The notes under the pieces were generated by a model. That model did not search any database. It saw only the letters and a program-made list of their open reading frames with translations, and had not been told where the DNA came from. Below, piece by piece: positions 8,797-18,379 of a DNA stretch of 64,000 nucleotides (its first letter is position 1; the number at the start of each line of letters is the position of its first letter). The DNA is from Hyphomicrobiales bacterium (GTDB taxonomy: Bacteria > Pseudomonadota > Alphaproteobacteria > Rhizobiales > OSC116). The DNA is taken from contig NVUH01000002.1 in the NCBI GenBank assembly GCA_002401855.1, positions 124,001 through 188,000 on the forward strand. Direction: 5' to 3'. The translations under genes were made by a program, and so were the position numbers.

Positions 8797-9246
8797 CTAT
8801 ATATGTAATTTCATTCCAATATGTGATGGCTCAAAGCCCAATTCCATATAAAAATCATATGCCTTATCGCGGGTTTTATCTGTGGTTAATTGCACCAAAT
8901 TACAGCCAATATAGGCGCTATACGCAATCGCCCAATTCATCATTTCGCGGCCAATGCCCTGCCCGCGAAAATCACTCTTAACTCGAACCGACTCAATTTG
9001 TGCCCGTGTGGATGCACCGCGAGATAAACTTGGTATAATTGTCAGTTGAAAACAACCCACAATTTCGTGATCAATAAAAGCTAAATAAAATTCATTATTC
9101 TCAGCCGCGATAATCGCCTTCAATGCTTGGGTATATTGTTCGACATTGGCGGTTTCTCGGGTTTTTCCAAGCTCATCGTCTTGCAGCAATGCTACAATTT
9201 CAATAATATTCGATGTTTGAGCCAAAAGAATGGTTAGATTTTCCAT
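8797..9246 (-). CDS. GNAT-family N-acetyltransferase
   Basis: A 149-aa acetyltransferase of the GNAT superfamily. The acetyl-CoA-binding motif A is visible as VKSDFRGQGIGREMMNWA around residues 93-110, preceded by the beta-strand pair YLAFIDHEIVGCFQLTIIPSLS and followed by VQLTTDKTRDKAYDFYMELGFEPSHIGMK, the usual motif B. The substrate is unknown. It lies 39 bp upstream of the GST start on the same strand and may be co-transcribed. Confidence 0.85.
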   Translation of the reverse strand: MENLTILLAQTSNIIEIVALLQDDELGKTRETANVEQYTQALKAIIAAENNEFYLAFIDHEIVGCFQLTIIPSLSRGASTRAQIESVRVKSDFRGQGIGREMMNWAIAYSAYIGCNLVQLTTDKTRDKAYDFYMELGFEPSHIGMKLHI

Positions 9247-9355
9247 GGTTTAAATTTAATTGGTTTTGTCAAAAAATACCAGAAAATATACATCAATTAT
9301 TTTGACTCAACAAAATTGGATTTCAGTGATAATTATGGTTCTCTGCAAATGAGGA

Positions 9356-10285
9356 ATGAATATGGCTAGAACCACCAAATATAAAATGGGCAAAACCGAA
9401 TGGTTTTTACTCCTCACCCTATCGGTATTGTGGGGGTCTTCATTCATCAATCTTAAAAATGCCTTAAGCGAAATTGAACCATTTACAGTGGTGTTTTTAC
9501 GCATCACGCTCGCCGCATTGGGCTTACTAGTATGGAGCCTCATTACTAAAAAGAGTTTTAAATTACCTCTGAAACAACATATAATTCTATTTGGTATGGG
9601 GATGACAATGGCGGCCATTCCATTCATATTCTTCACTTGGGGGCAAAAATACATCAGCACCAGTATGGCGTCTATTTTTAATGGCGGTGTGCCATTTTTC
9701 ACCGCTATGTTTGCACATTTCCTTTTGGGCCAATCCGAGCGACTTACGGTTAACAAGATTATTGGTTTACTGGTTGGCTTTGCGGGCATCGTCACCATGA
9801 TAGGCATAGATGCCATTGAAAATTTCGACCTCACTAATCTTGGTCAATTGTCCATCCTCACCGCTACATTTTTCTATGCCATTAGCGGTATTTACAACCG
9901 CTTATTTATATCTGATGATTTAGATAATATAGTGCTAGCCACTTATTCACTGTTGTGGTCCTCTTTGGTTACTGGGCTGATTAGTTTTAGTGTCGAAGGT
10001 GTGCCAACATTAAATTATTCCGGCTCAGTATGGGTGTCTTTGCTCATGATAAGTTTATTATCAACGGCTCTTGCCTATGTTTTATTGTTCAAAATCATTA
10101 AAACCGCGGGGGCAAGCAATACATCTCTCACCACTTTCATCATTCCTATTTTTGCCATCACTCTTGGCACATTGTTTTTAGGCGAAAGTTTTGCCCCCAA
10201 TGAAATCTTGGGAGTGATTTTAATTCTGGTTGGTTTGGCATTCATCCAAAACCTGCATAAATTATTACTAAAATTAATCCGCTAG
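9356..10285 (+). CDS. DMT-family (EamA) transporter
   Basis: A 309-aa inner-membrane protein with two EamA repeats and about ten membrane segments. The first repeat begins LLTLSVLWGSSFINLKNAL (the WGSSF motif is typical of the family) and ends near FAGIVTMIGI; the second starts near LSILTATFFYAISGIYNRL and ends GVILILVGLAFIQNL. Members export metabolites such as amino acids or act as drug/metabolite permeases; substrate unknown. GAGG lies just before the first ATG; an internal ATG two codons later is an equal choice. Confidence 0.85.
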   Translation: MNMARTTKYKMGKTEWFLLLTLSVLWGSSFINLKNALSEIEPFTVVFLRITLAALGLLVWSLITKKSFKLPLKQHIILFGMGMTMAAIPFIFFTWGQKYISTSMASIFNGGVPFFTAMFAHFLLGQSERLTVNKIIGLLVGFAGIVTMIGIDAIENFDLTNLGQLSILTATFFYAISGIYNRLFISDDLDNIVLATYSLLWSSLVTGLISFSVEGVPTLNYSGSVWVSLLMISLLSTALAYVLLFKIIKTAGASNTSLTTFIIPIFAITLGTLFLGESFAPNEILGVILILVGLAFIQNLHKLLLKLIR

Positions 10286-10287
10286 GT

Positions 10288-11670
10288 TCAATGTTTATTT
10301 ATATAATTATTCACGCGGTTACGGCCTTGTTCCTTGGCATCATAAAGTGCAAGGTCAGCGCGTTTGAGTAGATTCTCAGCCTGTTCATCGGCTCGTTCGA
10401 TGGATGATACGCCGATGCTCATAGATATATTCAAATCAACACAATTTGTTAGGTCTGTAAAAGGTGTGTTTGCAATGTTTGCACGCAGTCGTTCAGCAAT
10501 GCCCAATGCGGTTTCATTGTCAGTATTGGGTAACAGTACCACAAATTCTTCACCACCTAAACGCGCGGTGATGTCTATACCACGTACGCTGGTGGCTATG
10601 CGGTTGGCAAATTCAATCAATATTTCATCGCCAATGTCGTGACCATGGCTGTCATTCACATTTTTAAATTTATCAATGTCTAGCAGCAAAAGTGACAAAG
10701 GTTTATTATTCTTCAACGCTAGAATAAATTGCTTGTTCAAATTGGTGTCAATATAACGCCGATTGTGCATGCCTGTTAGCGCATCTTTAATCGCCATTTC
10801 CATGCTTTGCTCTAAATTACTGCGCAATTGATCGCTATACCATTTGCGTTTTAGTGAGGATTGGCAGCGTGCCAACAGCTCATTTTTATCGATAGGCAGG
10901 GCAATATAATCATTCACGCCTAAATCCAACGCCCGCACCAAGCGTTTAGGGTCATTGTCTTCCACAATCACCAACAAAGGGACGTTACGAGTTTTTTCGA
11001 CAGATCGAAATTGCGAGCATAAGCGCAAGCCATCAAAATCTTCAAGATTCAATGACACGATGATCAGGTCAAAATCACCACTGCCTGCTAAATATAAAGC
11101 TTCTTGTGGGTCAGAGATAAATTTTACTTTATGTGTGGTGCCTTTATCAAGGCTGGCGTAAATTACATCGGCCAATTGCTGGTCATCTACCACAACCATA
11201 ATGCGGCCGTCCAAACTATCTGGCGGTTTAATGCCACTGGTCATTGCCATGCCCATTTCTTGACCAGTCAGTGTGCGCAGGCGCAATTCATCAACCACCA
11301 TTTTTAACCGCACCAAACTTTTCACCCGTGCCAATAGCGCGATGTCATTCACAGGTTTTGTTAAAAAATCATCGGCGCCAGCTTTAAGGCCTTCAATTTT
11401 GTTAGATGATTGATCAAGTGCGGTGACCATTATGACAGGAATATGTTGAGTTTCGGGGTTGCCCTTAATGCGGCGACACACTTCGAAGCCGTCCATACCG
11501 GGCATCATAACATCTAGCAAAATAATATCTGGCGGAGTTGCTGCAATCAGCTCTAGCGCCTCAACACCACTGGTTGCAGTCATAACTTCAAAATATTCAG
11601 CGGTTAATTTAGCTTCCAATAATTTCACATTGGTCAAAATATCATCGACAACGAGGATACGCGCACTCAT
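10288..11670 (-). CDS. pleD: Response regulator diguanylate cyclase PleD
   Basis: PleD (460 aa) makes cyclic di-GMP in response to phosphorylation and drives polar morphogenesis. Domain order is REC (Asp53 in [13 protein letters not shown]), a second receiver that is degenerate (the acceptor position reads [10 protein letters not shown], with Ser in place of Asp), and GGDEF from about residue 290 with the active-site motif GGEEF. The inhibitory I-site RGID lies five residues before it, so product feedback should be intact. The first four bases overlap the end of divK (ATGA), giving the conserved alphaproteobacterial divK-pleD operon. Confidence 0.95.
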   Translation of the reverse strand: MSARILVVDDILTNVKLLEAKLTAEYFEVMTATSGVEALELIAATPPDIILLDVMMPGMDGFEVCRRIKGNPETQHIPVIMVTALDQSSNKIEGLKAGADDFLTKPVNDIALLARVKSLVRLKMVVDELRLRTLTGQEMGMAMTSGIKPPDSLDGRIMVVVDDQQLADVIYASLDKGTTHKVKFISDPQEALYLAGSGDFDLIIVSLNLEDFDGLRLCSQFRSVEKTRNVPLLVIVEDNDPKRLVRALDLGVNDYIALPIDKNELLARCQSSLKRKWYSDQLRSNLEQSMEMAIKDALTGMHNRRYIDTNLNKQFILALKNNKPLSLLLLDIDKFKNVNDSHGHDIGDEILIEFANRIATSVRGIDITARLGGEEFVVLLPNTDNETALGIAERLRANIANTPFTDLTNCVDLNISMSIGVSSIERADEQAENLLKRADLALYDAKEQGRNRVNNYINKH

Positions 11671-12047
11671 ATAGTCTCTTCCTTTTCAATGAAGCTTTGT
11701 ATCGTTGCTAAAAATTTTGCGACAGAAATAGGTTTGGAGATATATGCCTCACAACCACCTTGTAATATTTTTTCTTCGTCGCCTTTCATGGCAAATGCGG
11801 TTACCGCAATCACTGGTATATGTGCTAACTCATCGTCTGCTTTCAGCCATTTAGTCACTTCAAGACCCGACACTTCTGGCAATTGAATGTCCATTAAGAT
11901 TAAGTTTGGCTTATGCTCACGGGCGAGTTCCACGGCATTTAAGCCGTTGGCGGTTTGGATAATTTTATAGCCTTTGGATTCCAGCAAATCATTAAATAGC
12001 TTCATATTCAATTCATTATCTTCAACTATTAAAATTGTTTTGCTCAA
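11667..12047 (-). CDS. divK: Single-domain response regulator DivK
   Basis: DivK is a lone receiver domain that connects the DivJ/PleC kinases to the CckA-ChpT-CtrA cell-cycle pathway. The frame opens at 12080, but a TTG at 12047 preceded by GGAGGG at good spacing gives [26 protein letters not shown], the canonical DivK N-terminus, a 126-aa length like known DivK, and places the phosphoacceptor at Asp53 ([13 protein letters not shown]). The conserved Thr/Lys switch residues ([11 protein letters not shown] and YISKPIS) are present. It overlaps pleD by 4 bp. Confidence 0.93.
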   Translation of the reverse strand: MSKTILIVEDNELNMKLFNDLLESKGYKIIQTANGLNAVELAREHKPNLILMDIQLPEVSGLEVTKWLKADDELAHIPVIAVTAFAMKGDEEKILQGGCEAYISKPISVAKFLATIQSFIEKEETI

Positions 12048-12169
12048 AGATTCACCCTCCATCTGGCCAATTTCCTGCATATTAAATAAATATGTTTAAA
12101 ATAGTGTTGTGATTCTACATTAATTTATTTAAATTATCTATCATCAACAATAAAATTATACGCGAATTT

Positions 12170-12433
12170 ATGAATAATCATCAAGCTGAAAATATTGCCA
12201 TAGCGGCCTTGCAATATATTGCCGCTCACGAAACTTATTTTGACCACTTTTTAGCCAGTTCGGGGATGGAAGCCGAACAGATAAAACACGCCATAACCAC
12301 TGTGGATTTTCAAATTTCTATACTAGATTTCATCTGTCTTGACGAGTCTCTTCTACTTAGCTTTTGCCAAACTGCCGAAATTGAACCTGCCGAGCCCTAT
12401 AAAGCCTTCCAATATTTGAGTTATCACAACTAA
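12170..12433 (+). CDS. DUF3572 family protein
   Basis: An 87-aa small acidic, helical protein matching the alphaproteobacterial DUF3572 pattern: AENIAIAALQYIAAHETYFDHFLASSGMEAEQIK, then FQISILDFICLDESLLLSFCQ. Function is unknown. In many Hyphomicrobiales this gene lies divergently beside divK-pleD, as here, which supports the identification and the lineage guess. No signal peptide or membrane segment is seen. Confidence 0.75.
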   Translation: MNNHQAENIAIAALQYIAAHETYFDHFLASSGMEAEQIKHAITTVDFQISILDFICLDESLLLSFCQTAEIEPAEPYKAFQYLSYHN

Positions 12434-12595
12434 TATCTAAGCAGACTTAATAGTAACGAAAGATAATTTCGAATCAAGTGGCTATTCAGCATGAATATTG
12501 TCATTCCACAAAAGAAAAATTTGTTAGTTTCAAATTATTTAAAATACGCATATGATTTATCATCTATTATGGTAATTAAGTATTGAGGGATATTT

Positions 12596-14227
12596 ATGGG
12601 ATACGAGAATAAACAGGTTATTTTGGATGTTAACAACTTATCCATCACCTTCCCAACTGAAGCAAGAGACATTCATGCTGTAAGAGACATATCATTTAAA
12701 ATTCGTAAGGGCGAAACTCTCGCCATTGTTGGCGAGTCTGGCTCTGGAAAATCTGTTACCTCGATGGCAATTATGCAATTATTACCACCCAAAGCGACCG
12801 TTTATCAGGCTGGTTCTTCAATTAAATTTGAAGGCAATGAAATGATCAATGCCAATGAAAAATTCTTGATGACCCAACGTGGTAATCGCATTGCGATGAT
12901 TTTTCAAGAACCTATGACTTCGCTAAACCCTTATCTCACCATTGGGCGCCAAATGACCGAAGTGTTAGAAATCCACAAGGGACTAAAGTGTCGCGAAGCC
13001 ACCAAACGCTCCGCCGAATTGCTAGAACTTGTGGGCATTAAAGATGCATTACGGCGGATGAAAACCTACCCACACGAGTTTTCGGGTGGGCAATTGCAGC
13101 GCATCATGATTGCCATGGCATTGTCTAACGAGCCAGATTTACTGATTGCTGATGAGCCGACAACCGCTTTAGATGTGACCATTCAAGCTGAAGTGTTAGA
13201 GCTGCTTAAAAATTTGCAGAAGAAAATGCAAATGGCCATACTTTTCATCACTCACGATTTAGGCGTGGCTAAACATTTTTCTGACAATGTATGTGTGATG
13301 CGCCAAGGCCAGATTGTCGAAGCTGGCAATATTGACGACGTGTTCAGTAATCCACAGCATGAATATACCATCAAACTGCTCAATAGTGTGCCTAAGGGCA
13401 TGAAAGAGCATATTGAGACCGCAACGGATGAGAGCATCATTTCGGGCGAAAATATATGGGTAAAATATCCTGTTAAAACCAATATTTTTGGCAATGTGGT
13501 TCAAACTTTTGATGCAGTTAGAGGCATTTCATTGGACATTAAGCCTGGTCAAACCATCGGTATCGTTGGCGAGTCTGGCTCGGGCAAATCAACTTTAGGC
13601 CGCGCGATTGTGCAATTGCTAGATTCTGAGGGCGAAATTAAGTTTAACGGCAAAGCCATTAATGGCCTTAGTGATGAACAAATGCGCCCGTTACGCAAAG
13701 ATATGCAAATTGTATTTCAAGACCCTTATGGGTCTTTATCACCACGGCTTACGGTGGGTGAAATTGTTGCCGAAGGCTTATATGTGCATAAGCCAGAAAT
13801 GACCAAAGCCCAACGGTTTGAGCGGGTTAAAGAAGTTCTGAAAGAAGTTGAGCTAGACCCTGTTCTGACCATTAATCGCTATCCGCATGAGTTTTCTGGC
13901 GGCCAGCGCCAGCGCATAGCCATCGCCCGCGCCATTATATTGGAGCCAAAATTCATTTTGCTCGATGAGCCGACATCAGCACTGGATCGTTCGGTGCAAG
14001 TGACGGTGGTTGAATTGTTGCGTAAATTGCAAAAAAAGCACACATTGTCTTATATGTTTATCAGCCATGATTTAGCGGTTGTCAAAGCCATGTCTGATTA
14101 TGTGTTGGTGATGAAGGATGGCGTGGTGGTTGAACAAGGCACAGCGCATGAGATTTTTGACAATCCACAAACTGATTATTGCAAGCGCCTGATCAATGCG
14201 GCGTTTGATTTGAAAGAAATTGCATAA
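12596..14227 (+). CDS. Two-domain peptide ABC transporter ATPase (YejF/DppDF-type)
   Basis: A 543-aa fusion of two nucleotide-binding domains, as in YejF or fused OppD-OppF. Domain 1 has Walker A GESGSGKS near residue 45, signature FSGGQLQR and Walker [13 protein letters not shown]; domain 2 has Walker [12 protein letters not shown] near residue 325, signature FSGGQRQR and Walker [12 protein letters not shown]. Each ends with an oligopeptide-binding C-terminal extension ([10 protein letters not shown] near residue 262). No permease or binding-protein gene of the same system is adjacent, so this ATPase must energise permeases encoded elsewhere, or be an orphan. Confidence 0.85.
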   Translation: MGYENKQVILDVNNLSITFPTEARDIHAVRDISFKIRKGETLAIVGESGSGKSVTSMAIMQLLPPKATVYQAGSSIKFEGNEMINANEKFLMTQRGNRIAMIFQEPMTSLNPYLTIGRQMTEVLEIHKGLKCREATKRSAELLELVGIKDALRRMKTYPHEFSGGQLQRIMIAMALSNEPDLLIADEPTTALDVTIQAEVLELLKNLQKKMQMAILFITHDLGVAKHFSDNVCVMRQGQIVEAGNIDDVFSNPQHEYTIKLLNSVPKGMKEHIETATDESIISGENIWVKYPVKTNIFGNVVQTFDAVRGISLDIKPGQTIGIVGESGSGKSTLGRAIVQLLDSEGEIKFNGKAINGLSDEQMRPLRKDMQIVFQDPYGSLSPRLTVGEIVAEGLYVHKPEMTKAQRFERVKEVLKEVELDPVLTINRYPHEFSGGQRQRIAIARAIILEPKFILLDEPTSALDRSVQVTVVELLRKLQKKHTLSYMFISHDLAVVKAMSDYVLVMKDGVVVEQGTAHEIFDNPQTDYCKRLINAAFDLKEIA

Positions 14228-14231
14228 TTTT

Positions 14232-14271
14232 ACAAATGAGCGTGAATATCTTCACCTCTATAGTCATTTGT
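14232..14271 (+). terminator. Hairpin after the peptide ABC ATPase
   Basis: Nested inverted arms ACAAATGA/TCATTTGT and GTGAA/TTCAC begin 5 bp after the stop codon. There is no clear T-run, so it may be a weak terminator or an mRNA-stabilising structure. Confidence 0.35.
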
Positions 14272-14320
14272 CTGTACATTTGATGTGAATCAAATTACAT
14301 TAGAACATAACAAGAACTTA

Positions 14321-14998
14321 ATGTGTGTCTCCATGCCCTCACCCGAAACCAAAATATTAATTGATGAACTGTCCCTCAATCCGCACAAGCCGCTGATTAT
14401 TTCAGATGCTGATGAGGTGATTTTTGAGCTATTCACTCATATGTTCGCTTATTTTGATGAAAATGGTTATCGCTTCACGGGACAAAGCCTGATTGGCTTT
14501 GAAATTATGGATCATATGTTCAACAATCAGACTGATGAGCGCATTGAAGCAGACATTTTCATTAAAATCATCACGCAATTTTTTGCTGTTCACGGCGATC
14601 ATATGCCGATGGTGGAAAATGCTTTTGAAAATTTAATGACATTGTCTGAGACTTGCCAAATCATCATTCTGACCAACGCCCCGCATGATTACCGCAAGCG
14701 GCGTGAGGAAATATATAAAGGTCACGGCATTCATTTTCCGATTATTTCCAACATTGGCAATAAATTAGCCGCTGTTAATGAGATCATTAAAGATCATCAA
14801 GCGCCGATATTTTTTATAGACGATTCGCCCGAACACCACATCAGCATCATCGAGAATATTCCGCATATTCATTGCATTCATTTCATTGGCGATCAAAAAT
14901 ATGCCAAACTGGTATCCGATGTTGATAATGTGCATTTTAAATCAAGTGATTGGAATGATGTGCGGGCTTTCATTGAAGCCCAGTTAAGGGTCAGTTAG
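14321..14998 (+). CDS. HAD-superfamily hydrolase-like protein
   Basis: A protein of about 225 aa with all HAD motifs recognisable: motif I SDADEVIFEL (the DxD pair), motif II IILTNAPHDYRKRR, the motif III lysine in NKLAAVNEI, and motif IV IFFIDDSPEHH. A cap-like insertion between motifs I and II (residues about 35-95) contains FTGQSLIGFEIMDHMF. The substrate is unknown. The frame is open from a GTG at 14285; I chose the ATG at 14321, and the ATG at 14333 is also possible. dinB begins 8 bp downstream. Confidence 0.6.
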   Translation: MCVSMPSPETKILIDELSLNPHKPLIISDADEVIFELFTHMFAYFDENGYRFTGQSLIGFEIMDHMFNNQTDERIEADIFIKIITQFFAVHGDHMPMVENAFENLMTLSETCQIIILTNAPHDYRKRREEIYKGHGIHFPIISNIGNKLAAVNEIIKDHQAPIFFIDDSPEHHISIIENIPHIHCIHFIGDQKYAKLVSDVDNVHFKSSDWNDVRAFIEAQLRVS

Positions 14999-15006
14999 GG
15001 CTTGAT

Positions 15007-16329
15007 ATGCAAACGCTTTGCCTCACCTGCATTGAGATTTTTGAAGTCGAAAAACCACTCAAGATTTGCCCTCAATGTCGCTCTCGCCTACTTAAATCAC
15101 ATGCTGAACTTAACACGCTATCAATTGTCCATATGGATTGCGATAGTTTTTATGCCTCGGTTGAAAAACGTGACAACCCTGAATTGCGCAATAAACCTGT
15201 CATCATTGGTGGCAATAGCAATAGAGCCGTAGTGTCTACGGCTTGCTATATCGCTCGAACCTTTGGTGTTAAATCTGCCATGCCGATGTTTAAAGCCAAA
15301 AAGCTCTGCCCACATGCGGTCATACTAAGTGGTAATATGCAGAAATATTCTGCGGTCAGCCGCGAAATCGTTAAAAAAATGAACAACCTGACGCCGATGG
15401 TGGAGCAAGTTTCGGTTGATGAAGCGTTTCTTGACCTATCTGGTACCGAAAAATTACACAAAAAATTGCCTTGCCAATTGGTCGCTCAATTGTCTAAAGA
15501 CATTGAGCAAGACATCGGAATCACCATATCTATCGGCCTTAGCTATAATAAATTTCTGGCCAAAGTCGCCTCGGATTTAGAAAAACCCAAAGGCTTTTCT
15601 ATTTTGGGGCAAAATAACATCAAACAAACTTTAGCGCCTTTTCCTGTCACTAAAATTTGGGGCGTTGGCAAAGTTTTAGCCGCCAAACTACACCAAAACG
15701 GCATTGAAACATTTGCCGATTTGCAAAAACTGAACGAAGAAGATTTGTTGCGCAATTATGGCAAAATGGGGTCACGGCTTAAATATTTTGCGGTTGGCGA
15801 TGATTTGCGCAGTGTCAAACCCGCAGCGCGCGAAAGTGGCCGTAAATCAATTGGCCGCGAAACCACTTTTTTCCAAGACATTTCTGATCATGAAGTGCTG
15901 AAAGTCAAAATTTGGGACATATGTGAGCAGGTTCATCAAGATGCATTAAGGCTGCAAAAATCGGGCTATACCGTTACCCTAAAACTTAAAACCAACAGTT
16001 TTAAAACCATCACCCGCAGCCAAACTTTGCCTTCTCCAACTCTATTGGCTAATGTTATGTTTGATATAGTGGGGCAGGCTTTGGCGAAACTAAACCCCAA
16101 AACGGCTTATCGTTTGGTGGGGGTCAGTTTGTCTAACCTATCAGACGTTGAGAAAGCCGACCCGTTGGATTTTCTGGAACCTAAAAAGATGACCAGCCAA
16201 AAGGTCGAGAATGCCATGGATGAGATCAGGCAAAAATTCGGCACCAAATCGGTGATCAAAGGCCGCAGTGTTAAAAACAAACGCCCTGATAACAGTTTGC
16301 CGCAAAAACCCAAGCCCGAAAACTTTTGA
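15007..16329 (+). CDS. dinB: DNA polymerase IV with N-terminal zinc ribbon
   Basis: A Y-family translesion polymerase (440 aa). The palm domain has the catalytic acidic motifs VHMDCDSFYASVEKRDNPELR near residue 40 and VSVDEAFLDLSG near residue 140; thumb (helix-hairpin-helix) and little-finger domains follow. The N-terminal extension with CLTC and CPQC is the predicted zinc ribbon common in alphaproteobacterial DinB proteins. The C-terminus is basic and lacks a recognisable beta-clamp-binding motif, which may lie internally. It starts 8 bp after the HAD gene, so the pair may be co-transcribed. Confidence 0.93.
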   Translation: MQTLCLTCIEIFEVEKPLKICPQCRSRLLKSHAELNTLSIVHMDCDSFYASVEKRDNPELRNKPVIIGGNSNRAVVSTACYIARTFGVKSAMPMFKAKKLCPHAVILSGNMQKYSAVSREIVKKMNNLTPMVEQVSVDEAFLDLSGTEKLHKKLPCQLVAQLSKDIEQDIGITISIGLSYNKFLAKVASDLEKPKGFSILGQNNIKQTLAPFPVTKIWGVGKVLAAKLHQNGIETFADLQKLNEEDLLRNYGKMGSRLKYFAVGDDLRSVKPAARESGRKSIGRETTFFQDISDHEVLKVKIWDICEQVHQDALRLQKSGYTVTLKLKTNSFKTITRSQTLPSPTLLANVMFDIVGQALAKLNPKTAYRLVGVSLSNLSDVEKADPLDFLEPKKMTSQKVENAMDEIRQKFGTKSVIKGRSVKNKRPDNSLPQKPKPENF

Positions 16330-16334
16330 AAAAA

Positions 16335-16362
16335 AGCCACCCATAAATCAATATGGGTGGCC
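16335..16362. terminator. Terminator between dinB and dctM
   Basis: GCCACCCA and TGGGTGGC arms with a 10-nt loop form a strong hairpin between convergent dinB and dctM; a short A-run precedes it and CCCTCTTCTC follows. Confidence 0.7.
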
Positions 16363-16389
16363 CTCTTCTCTCCTCAAAGAGATTGCTGT

Positions 16390-17793
16390 TTATTTATAGC
16401 CTCGCAAACTATCTACCAATTCCGGCACAAATAGTGATATTTGCGGCACGTAGGTAATCAACGCTAGGAAAGCTAACATTAACAATAACCATGGTGCGGC
16501 CGATTTAATCACCCAGCCCATTGATTCTTTGGTGATACCCGCCGTGACAAACAGGTTAAGCCCGACTGGCGGCGTGATCATGCCAATCTCCATATTCACC
16601 ACCATAATGATGCCAAGATGGATTGGATCAATGCCCAATTGCATGGCAATGGGGAATAAAATTGGCGCCATAATCAAGATTATCGCAGAAGGTTCCATAA
16701 AGTTACCCGCAATCAACAATACGATATTGACCACAATTAGGAATCCCCATGCTGGCAATTCAGCATTCACAATTAGGCTTGCGATGAAATGCGGAATGCG
16801 TTCCAAAGTCAATATATGGGCAAATAGCATGGCGTTAGAAATAATGAATAGCAGCATGATGCTCACTTTAGCGGCTTCGAGCACAACCTTTTTTACGTCT
16901 TTGTCGGTTGATGATTTAACCATCACCACTACAAAATCGATAACGCCTCTAAACGCTGCGCCACCTGTGGACTCATCTGGTTTTTTCCACGGTGTGTTTT
17001 TCAATGGGCCAATGTCACGATAAACAAATACCGCCATAATGAACGCATATATCGCCGAAATTGAAGCCGCCTCTGTGGGACTGGCAATGCCGCCGTATAT
17101 AATGTAGAGCACAAACAGGATCATGAATAATCCGCCCGATGCGCCACCAAAACTTTGCACGATCTCGCCAAAGCCAGGGAATTTTTCAGCGGGAAATTTT
17201 TTAATCCGTGCCACAATATATATAGCCAATATCAGGAAACAACCCATAGCCAAACCAGGCACCAAGCCCGCCATAAACATCCGTGCGGCCGAAACCTCGG
17301 TGGCGGCAGCATAAATCAACATCACAATGGATGGTGGAATGAGAATGCCCAATGTGCCTGCGGTACTGATCACACCCGCCGCAAACGGCTTGGGATAGCC
17401 CGATTTCACCATGCCAACGATTACGATTGAGCCAATGGCTGCAACTGTGGCTGGGGATGAACCCGAAACCGCGGCAAATAACATACAAGCCATAACTGAC
17501 GCCATTGCCAGCCCGCCTCTGATATGCCCTACACATGCAACCGCAAAACGGATCATTCGCCCTGCCACGCCGCCATTAGATAGAAATGCCGATGATAGAA
17601 TGAAGAATGGAATGGCCAATAAAGTATAATGCTCCGTCAGCGTGTCGATCATTTTTAGCGCAATCGATGCCATCGATGTATCGGTAAAAAACAACATAGT
17701 CAGAATGGATGAAAGACCCAAAGAAATAGCAATCGGCATGCCCGAAAACATCAAGGCAAATAACAAAAGAAATAAAACAATGGTACTGCTCAT
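16390..17793 (-). CDS. dctM: TRAP transporter large membrane subunit DctM
   Basis: DctM (467 aa) is the ion-coupled transport subunit of a TRAP system, with about 12 membrane segments. Typical stretches are ALMFSGMPIAISLGLSS at the start, GSSPATVAAIGSIVIVGMVKSGYPKPFAAGVISTAGTLGILIPPSIVMLIY, and near the end NMEIGMITPPVGLNLFVTAGI. A polar cytoplasmic insertion lies around residues 265-305. It overlaps dctQ by 4 bp (ATGA) and ends the dctPQM operon. Confidence 0.92.
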   Translation of the reverse strand: MSSTIVLFLLLFALMFSGMPIAISLGLSSILTMLFFTDTSMASIALKMIDTLTEHYTLLAIPFFILSSAFLSNGGVAGRMIRFAVACVGHIRGGLAMASVMACMLFAAVSGSSPATVAAIGSIVIVGMVKSGYPKPFAAGVISTAGTLGILIPPSIVMLIYAAATEVSAARMFMAGLVPGLAMGCFLILAIYIVARIKKFPAEKFPGFGEIVQSFGGASGGLFMILFVLYIIYGGIASPTEAASISAIYAFIMAVFVYRDIGPLKNTPWKKPDESTGGAAFRGVIDFVVVMVKSSTDKDVKKVVLEAAKVSIMLLFIISNAMLFAHILTLERIPHFIASLIVNAELPAWGFLIVVNIVLLIAGNFMEPSAIILIMAPILFPIAMQLGIDPIHLGIIMVVNMEIGMITPPVGLNLFVTAGITKESMGWVIKSAAPWLLLMLAFLALITYVPQISLFVPELVDSLRGYK

Positions 17794-18314
17794 TTTACAT
17801 CTCCTTCTTCTTGTAACTCAAGCGCTTCTTCGGCTTCATCAGTTAATTTCATTCCGATAATCTCGCCTGTTATATTGCCCTTAATGATGATGGCAAAGCG
17901 CACTGACATCAGCAAAGTTGCGATGATAATAAAGCTATAAGCTTGCCATTTTTCGAGCGGTATATCTTCAAGCTCCAAGCCAATTTTTTTAAATTTAACC
18001 AAATAAACCCAGCCGCCCCAAGCGATTAGCCAGCAATATACAATGCACAAAGCCCCCGCAACAATCGCCACGATGCGTTTGGCATTGTCATTCAGCATAT
18101 TGGTCACTAAATCTACCCCAATATGTGCGCCTTTTTTAACGCAATAAGAAGCCCCAAACATCACCATCCAAGCCGATAATAGCAAAGTCAATTCTTGCGC
18201 CCACAATACGCCTGTATTCATCAGCCGCGCGGCCACCTCGATAAACACCACCAAAGTCATTGCCACCAATAGCAAGGATAAAATATTCTCTTCTAATCTT
18301 GCAATAAATTTCAT
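17790..18314 (-). CDS. dctQ: TRAP transporter small membrane subunit DctQ
   Basis: DctQ (174 aa) has four membrane segments; the ENILSLLLVAMTLVVFIEVAARL start, the WAQELTLLLSAWMVMFGASYCVKKGAHIGVDL core and the final WQAYSFIIIATLLMSVRFAII segment are family-typical. I chose the ATG at 18314, preceded by GGGGAGGGG, over the frame opening at 18359, which would start inside the hairpin after dctP. The C-terminus is acidic. Together with DctM it forms the membrane part of the transporter. Confidence 0.9.
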   Translation of the reverse strand: MKFIARLEENILSLLLVAMTLVVFIEVAARLMNTGVLWAQELTLLLSAWMVMFGASYCVKKGAHIGVDLVTNMLNDNAKRIVAIVAGALCIVYCWLIAWGGWVYLVKFKKIGLELEDIPLEKWQAYSFIIIATLLMSVRFAIIIKGNITGEIIGMKLTDEAEEALELQEEGDVK

Positions 18315-18339
18315 CTCAACCCCTCCCCGTGAATAAAAA

Positions 18340-18369
18340 ACGGCTAAGCCTGTCGCCAAACTTAGCCGT
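18340..18369 (-). terminator. Hairpin between dctP and dctQ
   Basis: ACGGCTAAG and CTTAGCCGT arms with a 12-nt loop lie between the stop of dctP and the start of dctQ, with a T-run on the minus-strand transcript. It probably attenuates read-through and protects the dctP message so that binding protein exceeds membrane subunits. Confidence 0.65.
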
Positions 18370-18379
18370 CTATCTTCTA

